This document shows positions 20,576 to 28,568 of a stretch of 64,000 nt of DNA, one piece after another (the stretch's first letter is position 1; every line of letters starts with the position of its first letter). Under the pieces are notes generated by a model that saw only the letters and a list, made by a program, of their open reading frames with translations, searched no databases and had not been told where the DNA came from. Source of the stretch: Variovorax saccharolyticus (GTDB lineage Bacteria; Pseudomonadota; Gammaproteobacteria; Burkholderiales; Burkholderiaceae_C); assembly GCF_030316765.1 (NCBI RefSeq), contig NZ_JASZYT010000001.1, positions 124,001-188,000 on the forward strand. The letters are read 5' to 3'. The position numbers and the translations under genes were made by a program.

Positions 20576-20604
20576 ACGCGGCCACAAGCCGCGTTGTCGT
20601 TTTT
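20576..20604 (+). terminator. Probable intrinsic terminator after dxs
   Basis: ACGCGGC-CACAA-GCCGCGT stem followed by TGTCGTTTTT, about 40 bases behind the dxs stop and 24 bases before the dctP start. It separates the isoprenoid operon from the TRAP receptor. Confidence 0.6.
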
Positions 20605-20627
20605 CCCATGCACTCGGAGTGAATTCA

Positions 20628-21710
20628 ATGGATCGTCGTTCCCTCATCAAAAACGCTGGCATTGCCGGTGTCCTCGCCGCCGGCATCGCGCCTGCGGTCC
20701 ATGCGCAGGCGGCCGTCCGCTGGCGCCTCGCGTCGAGCTTCCCCAAGTCCCTGGACACCATTTTCGGAACGGCCGAAACGTTTTCCAAGAGCGTGAGCGA
20801 CATGACGGGCGGCAAGTTCCAGATCTCGGTGCATGCCGGTGGCGAACTGATGCCGGCTTTCGGCGTGGTCGACGGCGTGCAGAACGCGTCGGTCGAAATG
20901 GCGCACACCGCGCCCTACTACTTCTACGGCAAGGACCCGACCTTCTGTCTCGGTTGCGCGGTGCCCTTCGGCCTCAACACGCGCCAGATGAATGCCTGGA
21001 TGTACGAAGGCAACGGCCTCAAGCTGATGCGCGAGTTCTACGCCAAGTACAACATCTACAACCTGCCGGGCGGCAACACCGGCGCTCAGATGGGCGGCTG
21101 GTTCCGCAAGGAGATCAAGTCGGTCGCCGACCTCAAGGGCCTGAAGTTCCGCACCAACCCGTTCGCCGGCCGCGTGCTCGAGCCCTTCGGCGTGATCCCG
21201 CAATCGATCCCCGGCGCCGACCTGTACCCGGCGCTCGAAAAGGGCACGCTGGACGCGCTCGAATGGGTCGGCCCGTATGACGACCAGAAGCTCGGCTTCA
21301 ACAAGGTCGCGCCGTTCTACTACTACCCCGGCTGGTGGGAAGGCGGCCCGCAGCTCGACTTCTACATCAACACCAAGGCGTGGGAAGGCCTGTCGGCCGA
21401 ATACAAGGCGATCGTCACCGCAGCGGCTGCACAGGCCAACATCGGCATGACGGCGAAGTACGACGCCCGCAATCCGGTCGCGCTCAAGCAGCTCGTCGGC
21501 TCCGGCACCAAGCTGCGTCCCTTCACCCAGGACGTCATGAACGCCGCCTTCAAGTCGGCCCAGCAGATCTACTCGGACCTCAACAGCAGCAATCCCGAGT
21601 GGAAGAAGGTCTACCCCGACTACTCGAAGTTCCTGGCCGACCAGAACGCCTGGTTCCGCTTCACCGAAGGCACCTTCGACCGCTTCATGCAGCAGCAGAA
21701 GCTGTCCTGA
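20628..21710 (+). CDS. TRAP transporter substrate-binding protein (DctP family)
   Basis: A 360-residue periplasmic receptor. The N-terminus MDRRSLIKNAGIAGVLAAGI has an RRxxI pattern suggestive of Tat export and ends A-H-A-Q-A. The body contains Q-I-S-V-H-A-G-G-E-L, F-R-T-N-P-F-A-G-R and A-L-E-W-V-G-P-Y-D-D, the 2-oxo/monocarboxylate-type DctP (TakP-like) fingerprint. The ATG at 20628 has GGAG eight bases upstream and is better than the GTG nine bases earlier. Its permease genes lie convergently at 22279-24395. The ligand is most likely a small carboxylate or 2-oxo acid. Confidence 0.92.
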   Translation: MDRRSLIKNAGIAGVLAAGIAPAVHAQAAVRWRLASSFPKSLDTIFGTAETFSKSVSDMTGGKFQISVHAGGELMPAFGVVDGVQNASVEMAHTAPYYFYGKDPTFCLGCAVPFGLNTRQMNAWMYEGNGLKLMREFYAKYNIYNLPGGNTGAQMGGWFRKEIKSVADLKGLKFRTNPFAGRVLEPFGVIPQSIPGADLYPALEKGTLDALEWVGPYDDQKLGFNKVAPFYYYPGWWEGGPQLDFYINTKAWEGLSAEYKAIVTAAAAQANIGMTAKYDARNPVALKQLVGSGTKLRPFTQDVMNAAFKSAQQIYSDLNSSNPEWKKVYPDYSKFLADQNAWFRFTEGTFDRFMQQQKLS

Positions 21711-21738
21711 GCGGCCGGCCCGGTCGTCTTCCGAAGGC

Positions 21739-21771
21739 AAAAAGCCCCGCTGGCGACAGCGGGGCTTTTTT
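21739..21771. terminator. Bidirectional intrinsic terminator
   Basis: AAAAAGCCCCGCTG-GCGA-CAGCGGGGCTTTTTT: a nine-base GC stem with A and T tracts on both sides, between the convergent dctP gene and the TRAP permease operon. It can serve both transcripts. Confidence 0.9.
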
Positions 21772-21793
21772 CATGGCGCCGGGCGCCGGAGGT

Positions 21794-22282
21794 TCAGCGC
21801 CGCGGCGGCGCCAGACCGCGTGCCGCGACACGCTCGGCGAAGCCCGTCAGCAGGCGCGCGTCGGCCGAGTGGAACCAGGTGACGGCGCCGTTGCGGCGGC
21901 GCACCAGCAGGCGCGGCGCCATCACGCGCTCGAGCCAGCGCCAGTGCACGAGCTTGAGCTGCGCCACGTCGGCCGCATCCTCGCGCTTGTTCCAGAGCCA
22001 GGTCTGGCTGAGCACGTCGCCTTCGAGGCGGGTGCGGCTGTTGACGATCCAGAAGCCCGTCCAGCCGATGCAGAGCGCCGCCAGCCCGAACAGGGCGAGG
22101 CTGCCCGCGGACCACGATTCGCCGCTCAGCGCGGGCATGCTCCAGATGCCGAAGCCGATCAGGTCGACCACCACGATGATCGCCAGGATACGTATGAAGC
22201 GCGGATAGGCCGGGCTCTCGAGAGCGGCTGCGGCCTCGGCCTCGCCCGGCGAACCGGGGTCTCCGGTCTCGATGGCACTCAC
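21794..22282 (-). CDS. Conserved membrane protein at the end of the TRAP operon
   Basis: A 162-residue protein of unknown function. After a hydrophilic N-terminus there are two hydrophobic helices (about residues 33-52 and 65-85), then a basic and aromatic C-terminal domain. The start is a GTG that overlaps the DctM stop (GTGA), so it is translationally coupled to the permease. It is not a known TRAP subunit. It could be an accessory of this transporter or an unrelated passenger. Confidence 0.7.
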   Translation of the reverse strand: MSAIETGDPGSPGEAEAAAALESPAYPRFIRILAIIVVVDLIGFGIWSMPALSGESWSAGSLALFGLAALCIGWTGFWIVNSRTRLEGDVLSQTWLWNKREDAADVAQLKLVHWRWLERVMAPRLLVRRRNGAVTWFHSADARLLTGFAERVAARGLAPPRR

Positions 22283-23814
22283 TGCTTGGTATCGGCGTCC
22301 GGCGCCGGGCTGGCCGGCGCGGGCTCTTCCGGCGTGGACTGCTTCTGGGTCCCGAACGGATCTTCCATGTTGATGCCGCCGCTGTCCGAGCCCTGGGCCT
22401 CGGCCGGGATCTCGAGCTGCACCTTGTCGACGTCGACCACCACCTTCTTGTCGAGGAAGACGGTCACGGTCTGCGGGAAGAAGATCACGATCGCCACCAG
22501 CAGCAGCTGCAGCCCGACCCACGGGATGGCGCCCAGGTAGATGTCGCGCGATTCGATCTTGCGCGGCAGCGCGCCGGTCTTGAACAGCGTGTCGGCGATG
22601 CCCCGCAGGTAGAACAGCGCGAAGCCGAAGGGCGGGTGCATGAACGAGGTCTGCATGTTCACGCACAGCAGCACGCCGAACCAGACCATGTCGATGCCGA
22701 GTTTGGCCGCGACCGGCCCGAGCATCGGCAGGATGATGAAGGCGATCTCGAAGAAGTCGAGGAAGAAGGCCAGGAAGAAGATGAAGATGTTGACCGCGAT
22801 CAGGAAGCCGATCTGGCCGCCCGGCAGGCCGGAGAGCATGTGCTCGATCCACTTCGCGCCGTCGACGCCCTGGAACACGAGCGAGAACACGCGCGAGCCG
22901 ATCAGGATGAACACCACCATCGCGGTCAGGCGCATGGTGCCGTTCATCGCGTCCTTGAGCATCGGCCAGCTCAGGCGGCGGTGGATCGCGGCGAGGATCA
23001 GCGAACCCACGGCGCCCATCGCGCCGGCTTCGGTCGGCGTCGCGATCGCATGGTCCATGAAGGGCAGGCCGCCCATCGAGCCGAGCACCGCGAAGATCAG
23101 GATGGCCGATGGAATGATGCCGCGCAGGCACTTGCCCCACAGCGCCCAGCCGGTGAGGGTGCGGGCCGAGGCCGGAACGCCCGGCACGTAGCTCGGGCGG
23201 ATGCGCGCGACCAGGAAGGTGTAGATCGCGAAGATCAGCACCTGCAGGATCGACGGACCCCAGGCGCCCTTGTACATCTGGCCGACGTCGGTGCCGAGCT
23301 GGTCGGCCATCACGATCAGCACCAGCGACGGCGGCACCAGCTGCGTGATGGTGCCGGAGGCTGCCAGCACGCCGGTCGAGTAGCGCATGTTGTAGCCGTA
23401 GCGCATCATCACGGGCAGCGAGATCATGGCCATCGCGATCACCTGGCCGGCCACGGTGCCGGTGATGGCGCCGAGGATGAAGCCGACGATGATGACCGAG
23501 TAGCCGAGGCCGCCGCGGATCGGGCCGAAGAGCTGGCCCATCGAGTCGAGCATGTCCTCGGCCAGCCCGCATTTCTCGAGCACCGCGCCCATCAGCGTGA
23601 AGAACGGGATCGCCAGCAGGGTCTCGTTGGACAGGATGCCGAACACGTTGAGCGGCAGGTTGGCCATGAAGCCGGCCGGGAACCAGCCCATCTCGATGGC
23701 GATGAAGCCGCTGAGCAGGCCGAGGGCGGACAGCGAGAACGCGACCGGAAACCCGATCAGCATGATCACGATCAGCCCCGCGAACATGATCGGGGCGAAA
23801 TTCTCCATTTGCAT
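22279..23814 (-). CDS. TRAP transporter large permease (DctM)
   Basis: A 511-residue inner-membrane protein with about 13 helices, driving uptake with a sodium or proton gradient. The DctM fingerprint is clear: I-P-F-F-T-L-M-G-A, A-S-G-T-I-T-Q-L-V-P-P-S and F-A-L-F-Y-L-R-G near residue 395. It is longer than the usual 425-440 residues because of an extra loop and an acidic, proline-rich C-terminal tail of about 60 residues (D-T-K-Q end). It is followed by the coupled membrane-protein gene. Confidence 0.93.
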   Translation of the reverse strand: MQMENFAPIMFAGLIVIMLIGFPVAFSLSALGLLSGFIAIEMGWFPAGFMANLPLNVFGILSNETLLAIPFFTLMGAVLEKCGLAEDMLDSMGQLFGPIRGGLGYSVIIVGFILGAITGTVAGQVIAMAMISLPVMMRYGYNMRYSTGVLAASGTITQLVPPSLVLIVMADQLGTDVGQMYKGAWGPSILQVLIFAIYTFLVARIRPSYVPGVPASARTLTGWALWGKCLRGIIPSAILIFAVLGSMGGLPFMDHAIATPTEAGAMGAVGSLILAAIHRRLSWPMLKDAMNGTMRLTAMVVFILIGSRVFSLVFQGVDGAKWIEHMLSGLPGGQIGFLIAVNIFIFFLAFFLDFFEIAFIILPMLGPVAAKLGIDMVWFGVLLCVNMQTSFMHPPFGFALFYLRGIADTLFKTGALPRKIESRDIYLGAIPWVGLQLLLVAIVIFFPQTVTVFLDKKVVVDVDKVQLEIPAEAQGSDSGGINMEDPFGTQKQSTPEEPAPASPAPDADTKQ

Positions 23815-23855
23815 TTTTTCTTATCCTGGGAAGCGATGCGAGAAGCGGGCGGCGC

Positions 23856-24395
23856 TCATTGCACGGGTTTCTCGTAGTGCGTGTCCATCTCGATGAGGCC
23901 GCGCAGATAGGCGATGCGCTTGATGATCTCGGCCACGCCCTGCAGGAACATGGCGCCGAATCCCAGGGGCATCATCAAGGCGGCGGGCCAGCGGATCAGG
24001 CCGCCGATGTTGCCGGAGATCTCCCCCGTGCGAAGCATGCCGAGGAAGAAGGGGAAGGTCAGCCAGAACAGCAGGCCCATCACCGGCAGCAGGAAGAACA
24101 CCAGGCCGAACAGGTCGACGTAGACCGGACCGTTGCGCTTGAGCTTGCCGTAGATGATGTCGACGCGCACATGCTCGTTGAGCTTCAGCACCAGCGGAGC
24201 GCCGAGCATGACGGTGGCGGCGAACAGGTACCACTGGATCTCGAGCCAGGCGTTGTTGCTGAGGTCGAGGCCATAGCGGATCACCGCGTTGCCGGCGGAA
24301 ATGAGCGCGGCCAAGAGCACGGCCCAGGCGGCCACCTTGCCGAGCTGGGCGCTGATCCAGTCCATGGCGAGGGTGAATTTGAGGAAAGCTGGCAA
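23856..24395 (-). CDS. TRAP transporter small permease (DctQ)
   Basis: A 179-residue four-helix subunit that pairs with DctM. Conserved DctQ features include N-A-x-I-R-Y near residue 36, E-I-Q-W-Y-L-F and the H-V-R-V-D segment in the cytoplasmic loop. The start is a TTG at 24395 with GGAG eight bases upstream; the in-frame ATG at 24365 has no ribosome-binding site. It is the first gene of the minus-strand permease operon, divergent from the SenA/EgtB-like gene. Confidence 0.9.
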   Translation of the reverse strand: MPAFLKFTLAMDWISAQLGKVAAWAVLLAALISAGNAVIRYGLDLSNNAWLEIQWYLFAATVMLGAPLVLKLNEHVRVDIIYGKLKRNGPVYVDLFGLVFFLLPVMGLLFWLTFPFFLGMLRTGEISGNIGGLIRWPAALMMPLGFGAMFLQGVAEIIKRIAYLRGLIEMDTHYEKPVQ

Positions 24396-24560
24396 CTCGT
24401 TGTCTCCCGGCGGGATGTAATGCTGTAACGCCGGTCGTGGGGCGCAAAGTTCTCAATGGTAACGCGGTGTTGCCATCGCTCTGGCTGCCCCAGCCCCTCG
24501 GGTTTACCCGATGGGGAGTTACCGCGCGAACCCCGCGCCCGCGCCTCGCGATAATGGTCC

Positions 24561-25853
24561 ATGCCTTCAAGCTCGTCGTCTTCGACGCCGTTCAGCACGC
24601 CCGGCCGGCCGCATTCGATCGACTCCCCGGACATGCGCCGGGCCGGCCGCGAACTGCTCTCGCTGGCGCTGATCGACGCCCGCAACCACACGCTCCACCT
24701 GTTGTCGCTCTACGAGCAGGCGCTGGGCTCTCCCACGCTGGCGCTGCCCCGCACCGAAGGCCTGGACCCGCCGGTCTGGCTGGCCGGGCACATCGGCTGG
24801 TTCGCCGAATGGTGGATCGGACGCAACACGCAGCGGGCCTTCGGCGCCGATTGCCCGGTGCGGCCGACGCGGCTGTCCGCCATCGAGCCGGAGGCCGACG
24901 ACTGGTGGAATCCTGCCCAGTGCGCGCCGGCCGACCGCGCCGCGCCCGGCCTGCCGGACCTCGCGCAGACCAAGGCCTACCTGCTCGACACGCTCGAGAG
25001 CACGCTCGAACTGCTCGAGCATGCGGCCGAGACCGACGCCGGCCTGTACTTCTATCGGCTCGCGCTGTTCCACGAGGACCTGCGCGGCGAGCAGCTGCTG
25101 GTGATGGCGCAGACCCTCGGCCTGCCGCTGACGGTCGAGCTGCCGCCGGCCGCCGTGACGCGGCCGCCACTCGACCTGCCGGCTGTCGACTGGGAGCTCG
25201 GCCTCGCCGACGCCGGCTTCGCCTTCGCGCAGGAGCGCGGCCTCGAGCGCATCCGGGTGCCCGAGTTCGAGATCGATGCCCAGCCGGTCACCTGGAGCCA
25301 GTACGTGGAGTTCGTCGACGACGGCGGCTACGATCGGCCCGAACTCTGGCGTCCCGAAGGGCTGGCTTGGCTGGCGCAGCAGGCCGAGGGCCGCCGCGGA
25401 CCGCGGCACGTGGAACAGATCGGCGCGGCCCGCCACGGCACCGGCGGCTCGGTGCTGCAGCAGCAGTTCGGACGCACGGTGCGGGCCGCCGGCAACCGCA
25501 GCGCGGTCCATGTCGCCTGGTGGGAGGCCGACGCCTGGGCGCGCTGGGCCGGCCGCCGCGTGGCGACCGAGGTCGAATGGGAGGTCGCGGCCCACACCGC
25601 CGGCCGCCGCGGCTTCCGCTGGGCCGACGTGCACGAATGGACCTCCGGAACGCTGCAGCCCTGGACGGGCTTCCGTGTCGACCCCTGGAGCCAGGGCGCC
25701 GAGTTCGATCCGGTGCCCGCCTTCGGCCAGGCCCGCGTGCTGCGCGGCGCCTCGTTCGCCACCCGTGCGCGGCTGCGATCGGCCAAGCGCCGCGGCTTCG
25801 CGCTGCCCGGCCGCGACGACGGCTTCTTCGGCTTTCGGACCTGCGCGACCTGA
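24561..25853 (+). CDS. SenA/EgtB-like non-heme iron sulfoxide/selenoxide synthase homologue
   Basis: A 430-residue protein with an N-terminal DinB_2 domain and a C-terminal formylglycine-generating-enzyme-like domain, the architecture of EgtB (ergothioneine) and SenA (selenoneine), which join a thiol or selenosugar to trimethylhistidine. One iron His is likely His77 in L-A-G-H-I-G-W-F. The family motif HxxxHxE reads H171-E-D-L-R175-G-E177: the second His is Arg (codon CGC). The C-terminal domain has P-E-F-E-I-D-A-Q-P-V-T and ends G-F-F-G-F-R-T. The overall wording resembles betaproteobacterial SenA more than actinobacterial EgtB, but no senB, senC or egtD gene is adjacent. Activity is therefore doubtful; it may be a repurposed relative. 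Confidence 0.75.
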   Translation: MPSSSSSSTPFSTPGRPHSIDSPDMRRAGRELLSLALIDARNHTLHLLSLYEQALGSPTLALPRTEGLDPPVWLAGHIGWFAEWWIGRNTQRAFGADCPVRPTRLSAIEPEADDWWNPAQCAPADRAAPGLPDLAQTKAYLLDTLESTLELLEHAAETDAGLYFYRLALFHEDLRGEQLLVMAQTLGLPLTVELPPAAVTRPPLDLPAVDWELGLADAGFAFAQERGLERIRVPEFEIDAQPVTWSQYVEFVDDGGYDRPELWRPEGLAWLAQQAEGRRGPRHVEQIGAARHGTGGSVLQQQFGRTVRAAGNRSAVHVAWWEADAWARWAGRRVATEVEWEVAAHTAGRRGFRWADVHEWTSGTLQPWTGFRVDPWSQGAEFDPVPAFGQARVLRGASFATRARLRSAKRRGFALPGRDDGFFGFRTCAT

Positions 25854-25876
25854 TCAGTCGAGGACAGACCAAGGTC

Positions 25877-26977
25877 TCAGGTGTTCTTCTTCGGCTTGAA
25901 GTTCCACCACGGCAGCAGCGAGCGCAGCGACTCCACTTCGCCGCTGCTGGCGCTCTCGTAGCCCGGCAGCGTGCCGAGCTGGTGCTGCCAGGCGGCGCCG
26001 CGCAGCAGCACCAGCAGGGCCTCGATGGCCGGCTGCGCCAGCGCCGACTTGAGGCAGGCGAGGTGATAGCGCTCCTGCACCAGCGGCACGAAGCCCAGGC
26101 CGGCACCGAGCGCCGCCGACTCGATCCCGAGCGCGGCGTCGGCCTCGCCGGCCGCCACCGCGTGTGCCGCGGCCGCGTGCGAGGGCTCGTCGCGCGCATA
26201 GCCGTCGATGGCGTCGGCCGACAGGCCGTCGCGCTCCAGCAGTTCGTCGAACAGCACCCTGGTGCCGGTGCCGATGGACCGGTTCACGTAGCGGGCGTGG
26301 CGGCCCGCCACGTCCGACAGCTTCTTCAGCCCGAGCGGATTTCCCGGCGCGACGATCAGGCCCTGGGTGCGGCGCGCGAAGCCGATGATCTTGTGCAGTC
26401 CGGGCTTGAGCAGCGGCTTGTAGGTGCGTTGCGCGAGCGATCCGGACGGCGGCCGCTCCAGCGTGTGGAAGCCCGCCATCACGCAGCGCCCCTGGTTCAG
26501 CGCACTGATCGCATCCACGCTGCCGGTGAAGCGGATGTCGAGCTGCAGCCGTGCCGTGGCCGCCGCGTGCGCGCGCAGCAGCACCAGCGCATCGTCGTGG
26601 CTGGCGTGCAGGCTCAGCACGTGCGTGCTGTCGTCGAAGGCGAGCGCGAAGGCGCGTTCGAGGTCGGCATGCAGCGCCTCGATCTGCGGCGCCAGGCGGG
26701 CCTGGGCCTGGCGTTCGGCCCACAGCAGCTTGTCCCCGAACTCCGACAGCTGGGCCGAGCGGCCCTGGTCGCCGGTCACCAGCGGATGGCCGAGCGTCTG
26801 CTCCCAGCGCTTGAGTTCGCCCCACACGTGGCGGTACGAATAGCCCACGGCCCGCGCCGCCGCCGAGATCGAGCCGTGCTCGCGCACCGCGTGCAGCAGT
26901 TCCATCAGCGGGTTGCGGATCAGGGCGCGGCCCTGGCGGCGCGGTGCGATGGCGTAGGAGAGTTCGATCTGTTGCAC
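25877..26977 (-). CDS. ModE-type HTH regulator with periplasmic-binding-like sensor domain (TunR-like)
   Basis: A 366-residue transcription factor. Residues about 20-85 form a ModE/LysR-like winged helix (H-G-S-I-S-A-A-A-R-A-V-G-Y-S-Y-R-H-V-W). The remainder is a PBP-like domain with V-L-S-L-H-A-S-H-D-D-A-L and N-R-S-I-G-T-G-T-R, the fold used to sense molybdate or tungstate-type ligands. It is divergent from tupBCA, with a palindrome in between, so it very probably controls tungstate uptake. It combines the HTH of ModE with a different sensor in place of the TOBE domains. Confidence 0.85.
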   Translation of the reverse strand: MQQIELSYAIAPRRQGRALIRNPLMELLHAVREHGSISAAARAVGYSYRHVWGELKRWEQTLGHPLVTGDQGRSAQLSEFGDKLLWAERQAQARLAPQIEALHADLERAFALAFDDSTHVLSLHASHDDALVLLRAHAAATARLQLDIRFTGSVDAISALNQGRCVMAGFHTLERPPSGSLAQRTYKPLLKPGLHKIIGFARRTQGLIVAPGNPLGLKKLSDVAGRHARYVNRSIGTGTRVLFDELLERDGLSADAIDGYARDEPSHAAAAHAVAAGEADAALGIESAALGAGLGFVPLVQERYHLACLKSALAQPAIEALLVLLRGAAWQHQLGTLPGYESASSGEVESLRSLLPWWNFKPKKNT

Positions 26978-27036
26978 GGGGAAGCGAAAGGAGAGAGGGG
27001 AGCGCCGGGGAGATTATGCAGAGCCGGCCCCTCACT

Positions 27037-27054
27037 TATGCAAGTGATTGCATA
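27037..27054. promoter_or_regulatory. Palindromic operator candidate between the regulator and tupB
   Basis: TATGCAA-GTGA-TTGCATA is a perfect inverted repeat with seven-base arms, 51 bases before the tupB start and 59 bases before the regulator start. A further half-site, TTATGCA, lies at 27014-27020. Its AT-rich character stands out in this GC-rich DNA. Confidence 0.65.
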
Positions 27055-27105
27055 GGTCCACTGTGCCGTCTTGACCATACTGCACGCTCCCCGTTTCACG
27101 CCCAC

Positions 27106-27855
27106 ATGAACACCTTCGCCGACAGCACCGCTGCCGCCTGGCACCTTGTCGTCTCCGCCGACCCCCTGCTGCTCTCCATCGTCGGGCGATCGCTGGCGGT
27201 CAGCGCGACGGCCTGCCTGCTGGCCTGCGGCTTCGGCCTGCTGCTGGGGGCCTGGCTGGCGGTGGCCCGCTTCCCGGCACGGGGCCTGCTGCTGACCGTG
27301 CTCAACACGCTGCTGGCGCTGCCGTCGGTGGTGGTGGGCCTGGTGATCTACCTGCTGCTGTCGCGCTCGGGTCCGCTGGGCTTCCTGGGCTGGCTGTTTT
27401 CTTTCAAGGCCATGGTGCTGGCCCAGACCGTTCTCGTGCTGCCGGTGGTCACGGCATTGACGCGGCAGGCGATCGAGGACGCCGACCGCGCCCACGGCGA
27501 GCAACTGCGCTCGCTCGGTGCCGGCAGCTTCACGCGCGGCCTGCTGCTGGTGGCGGACGAGCGCTACGCGCTGCTCACGGTCGTGATCACCGCCTTCGGC
27601 CGTGCCGTGTCGGAGGTCGGCGCCGTGATGATCGTCGGCGGCAACATCGACGGCTTCACGCGCGTGATGACCACCGCGATCGCGCTCGAGACCAGCAAGG
27701 GCGACCTGCCGCTGGCCTTGGCGCTGGGCCTGGTGCTGCTGGCCGTGGTGCTGCTGCTGAACCTGGGGATCGCGGCCTTGCGCGCCTGGCGCGAGCGGAT
27801 CGACGGCGGCGCAGCGGATGCGCTGCGCGCGCGGATGCTGGAGGCTGCGCCATGA
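27106..27855 (+). CDS. tupB: Tungstate ABC transporter permease
   Basis: A 249-residue inner-membrane permease with five or six helices that forms the channel of a tungstate importer. The EAA-like loop D-R-A-H-G-E-Q-L-R-S-L-G-A and the conserved A-F-G-R-A-V-S-E-V-G-A-V-M-I-V-G-G-N-I match TupB. The frame is open upstream, but ATG 27106 is preferred because the operator and promoter would otherwise be inside the gene. Its stop overlaps the tupC ATG. Confidence 0.9.
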   Translation: MNTFADSTAAAWHLVVSADPLLLSIVGRSLAVSATACLLACGFGLLLGAWLAVARFPARGLLLTVLNTLLALPSVVVGLVIYLLLSRSGPLGFLGWLFSFKAMVLAQTVLVLPVVTALTRQAIEDADRAHGEQLRSLGAGSFTRGLLLVADERYALLTVVITAFGRAVSEVGAVMIVGGNIDGFTRVMTTAIALETSKGDLPLALALGLVLLAVVLLLNLGIAALRAWRERIDGGAADALRARMLEAAP

Positions 27856-28568
27856 AGTCGGCCGCGCTGCCGGAAGTGGGTGCGCCCCTGTTCAGCCTGC
27901 ACGGCGTGGCACTGCGCTTCGGCAAGGTCCAGGCGCTGGCCGGCATCAACCTCGAGATCGCGACCGGCGAGCGGGTGGCGCTGATCGGCGCCAACGGCAG
28001 CGGCAAGAGCAGCCTGCTGCGTTTGCTGCATGGGCTGGTTCCGCATTCCGCGGGCGTCTTTCTCAGCAGCGTGTCGGCGGCCTCGCAAGCCATGTTGTTC
28101 CAGCGTCCCCACATGTTGCGCGCCAGCGTCCGCAACAACGTGGCGCTGGCCCTGTGGCTGCAGGGCGCGTCGTGGCGCAATGCGAAGCACGAGGCCACGA
28201 TCGCGCTCGGACGGGTCGGCCTGGCCGATCTCGCGGGCCGCAACGCGCGCACGCTGTCGGGCGGCCAGCAGCAGCGCATGGCGCTGGCGCGGGCCTGGGC
28301 CCTGCATCCGGACGTGATGCTGCTGGACGAGCCCACCGCCAGCCTGGACCCGACCGCCAAGCGCGATGTCGAGGCATTGATCGCGGAGGCTGCGCGGGGA
28401 CGCACGCTGGTCTTCGCGAGCCACAACCTGGGGCAGGTCAAGCGGCTCGCGAGCCGCGTCGTCTACCTCGAGCACGGCAGGGTGGTGGCCGACCTGCCGG
28501 TGCACGAATTCTTCCGCGGGCCCCTGCCCGAGGAAGCCCGTCTGTTTGTCAAAGGAGAACTGGTATGA
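27852..28568 (+). CDS. tupC: Tungstate ABC transporter ATP-binding protein
   Basis: A 238-residue ATPase with Walker A GANGSGKSS, signature LSGGQQQR, Walker B VMLLDEP and H-loop FASHN. It has no C-terminal TOBE domain, unlike ModC, which agrees with TupC. The overlap with tupB before it and tupA after it (ATGA at 28565-28568) shows one transcription and translation unit. Confidence 0.9.
   Translation: MKSAALPEVGAPLFSLHGVALRFGKVQALAGINLEIATGERVALIGANGSGKSSLLRLLHGLVPHSAGVFLSSVSAASQAMLFQRPHMLRASVRNNVALALWLQGASWRNAKHEATIALGRVGLADLAGRNARTLSGGQQQRMALARAWALHPDVMLLDEPTASLDPTAKRDVEALIAEAARGRTLVFASHNLGQVKRLASRVVYLEHGRVVADLPVHEFFRGPLPEEARLFVKGELV

Noticed and set aside
17613..20609. Open frame of 998 codons opposite ispA and dxs
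   Set aside because: It is a shadow of xseB-ispA-dxs; no start with a ribosome-binding site and no domain seen.
25854..25876. Possible terminator between the SenA/EgtB-like gene and the regulator
   Set aside because: The gap is only 23 bases, with a short GACC-AA-GGTC hairpin and no T-tract; too weak to list.
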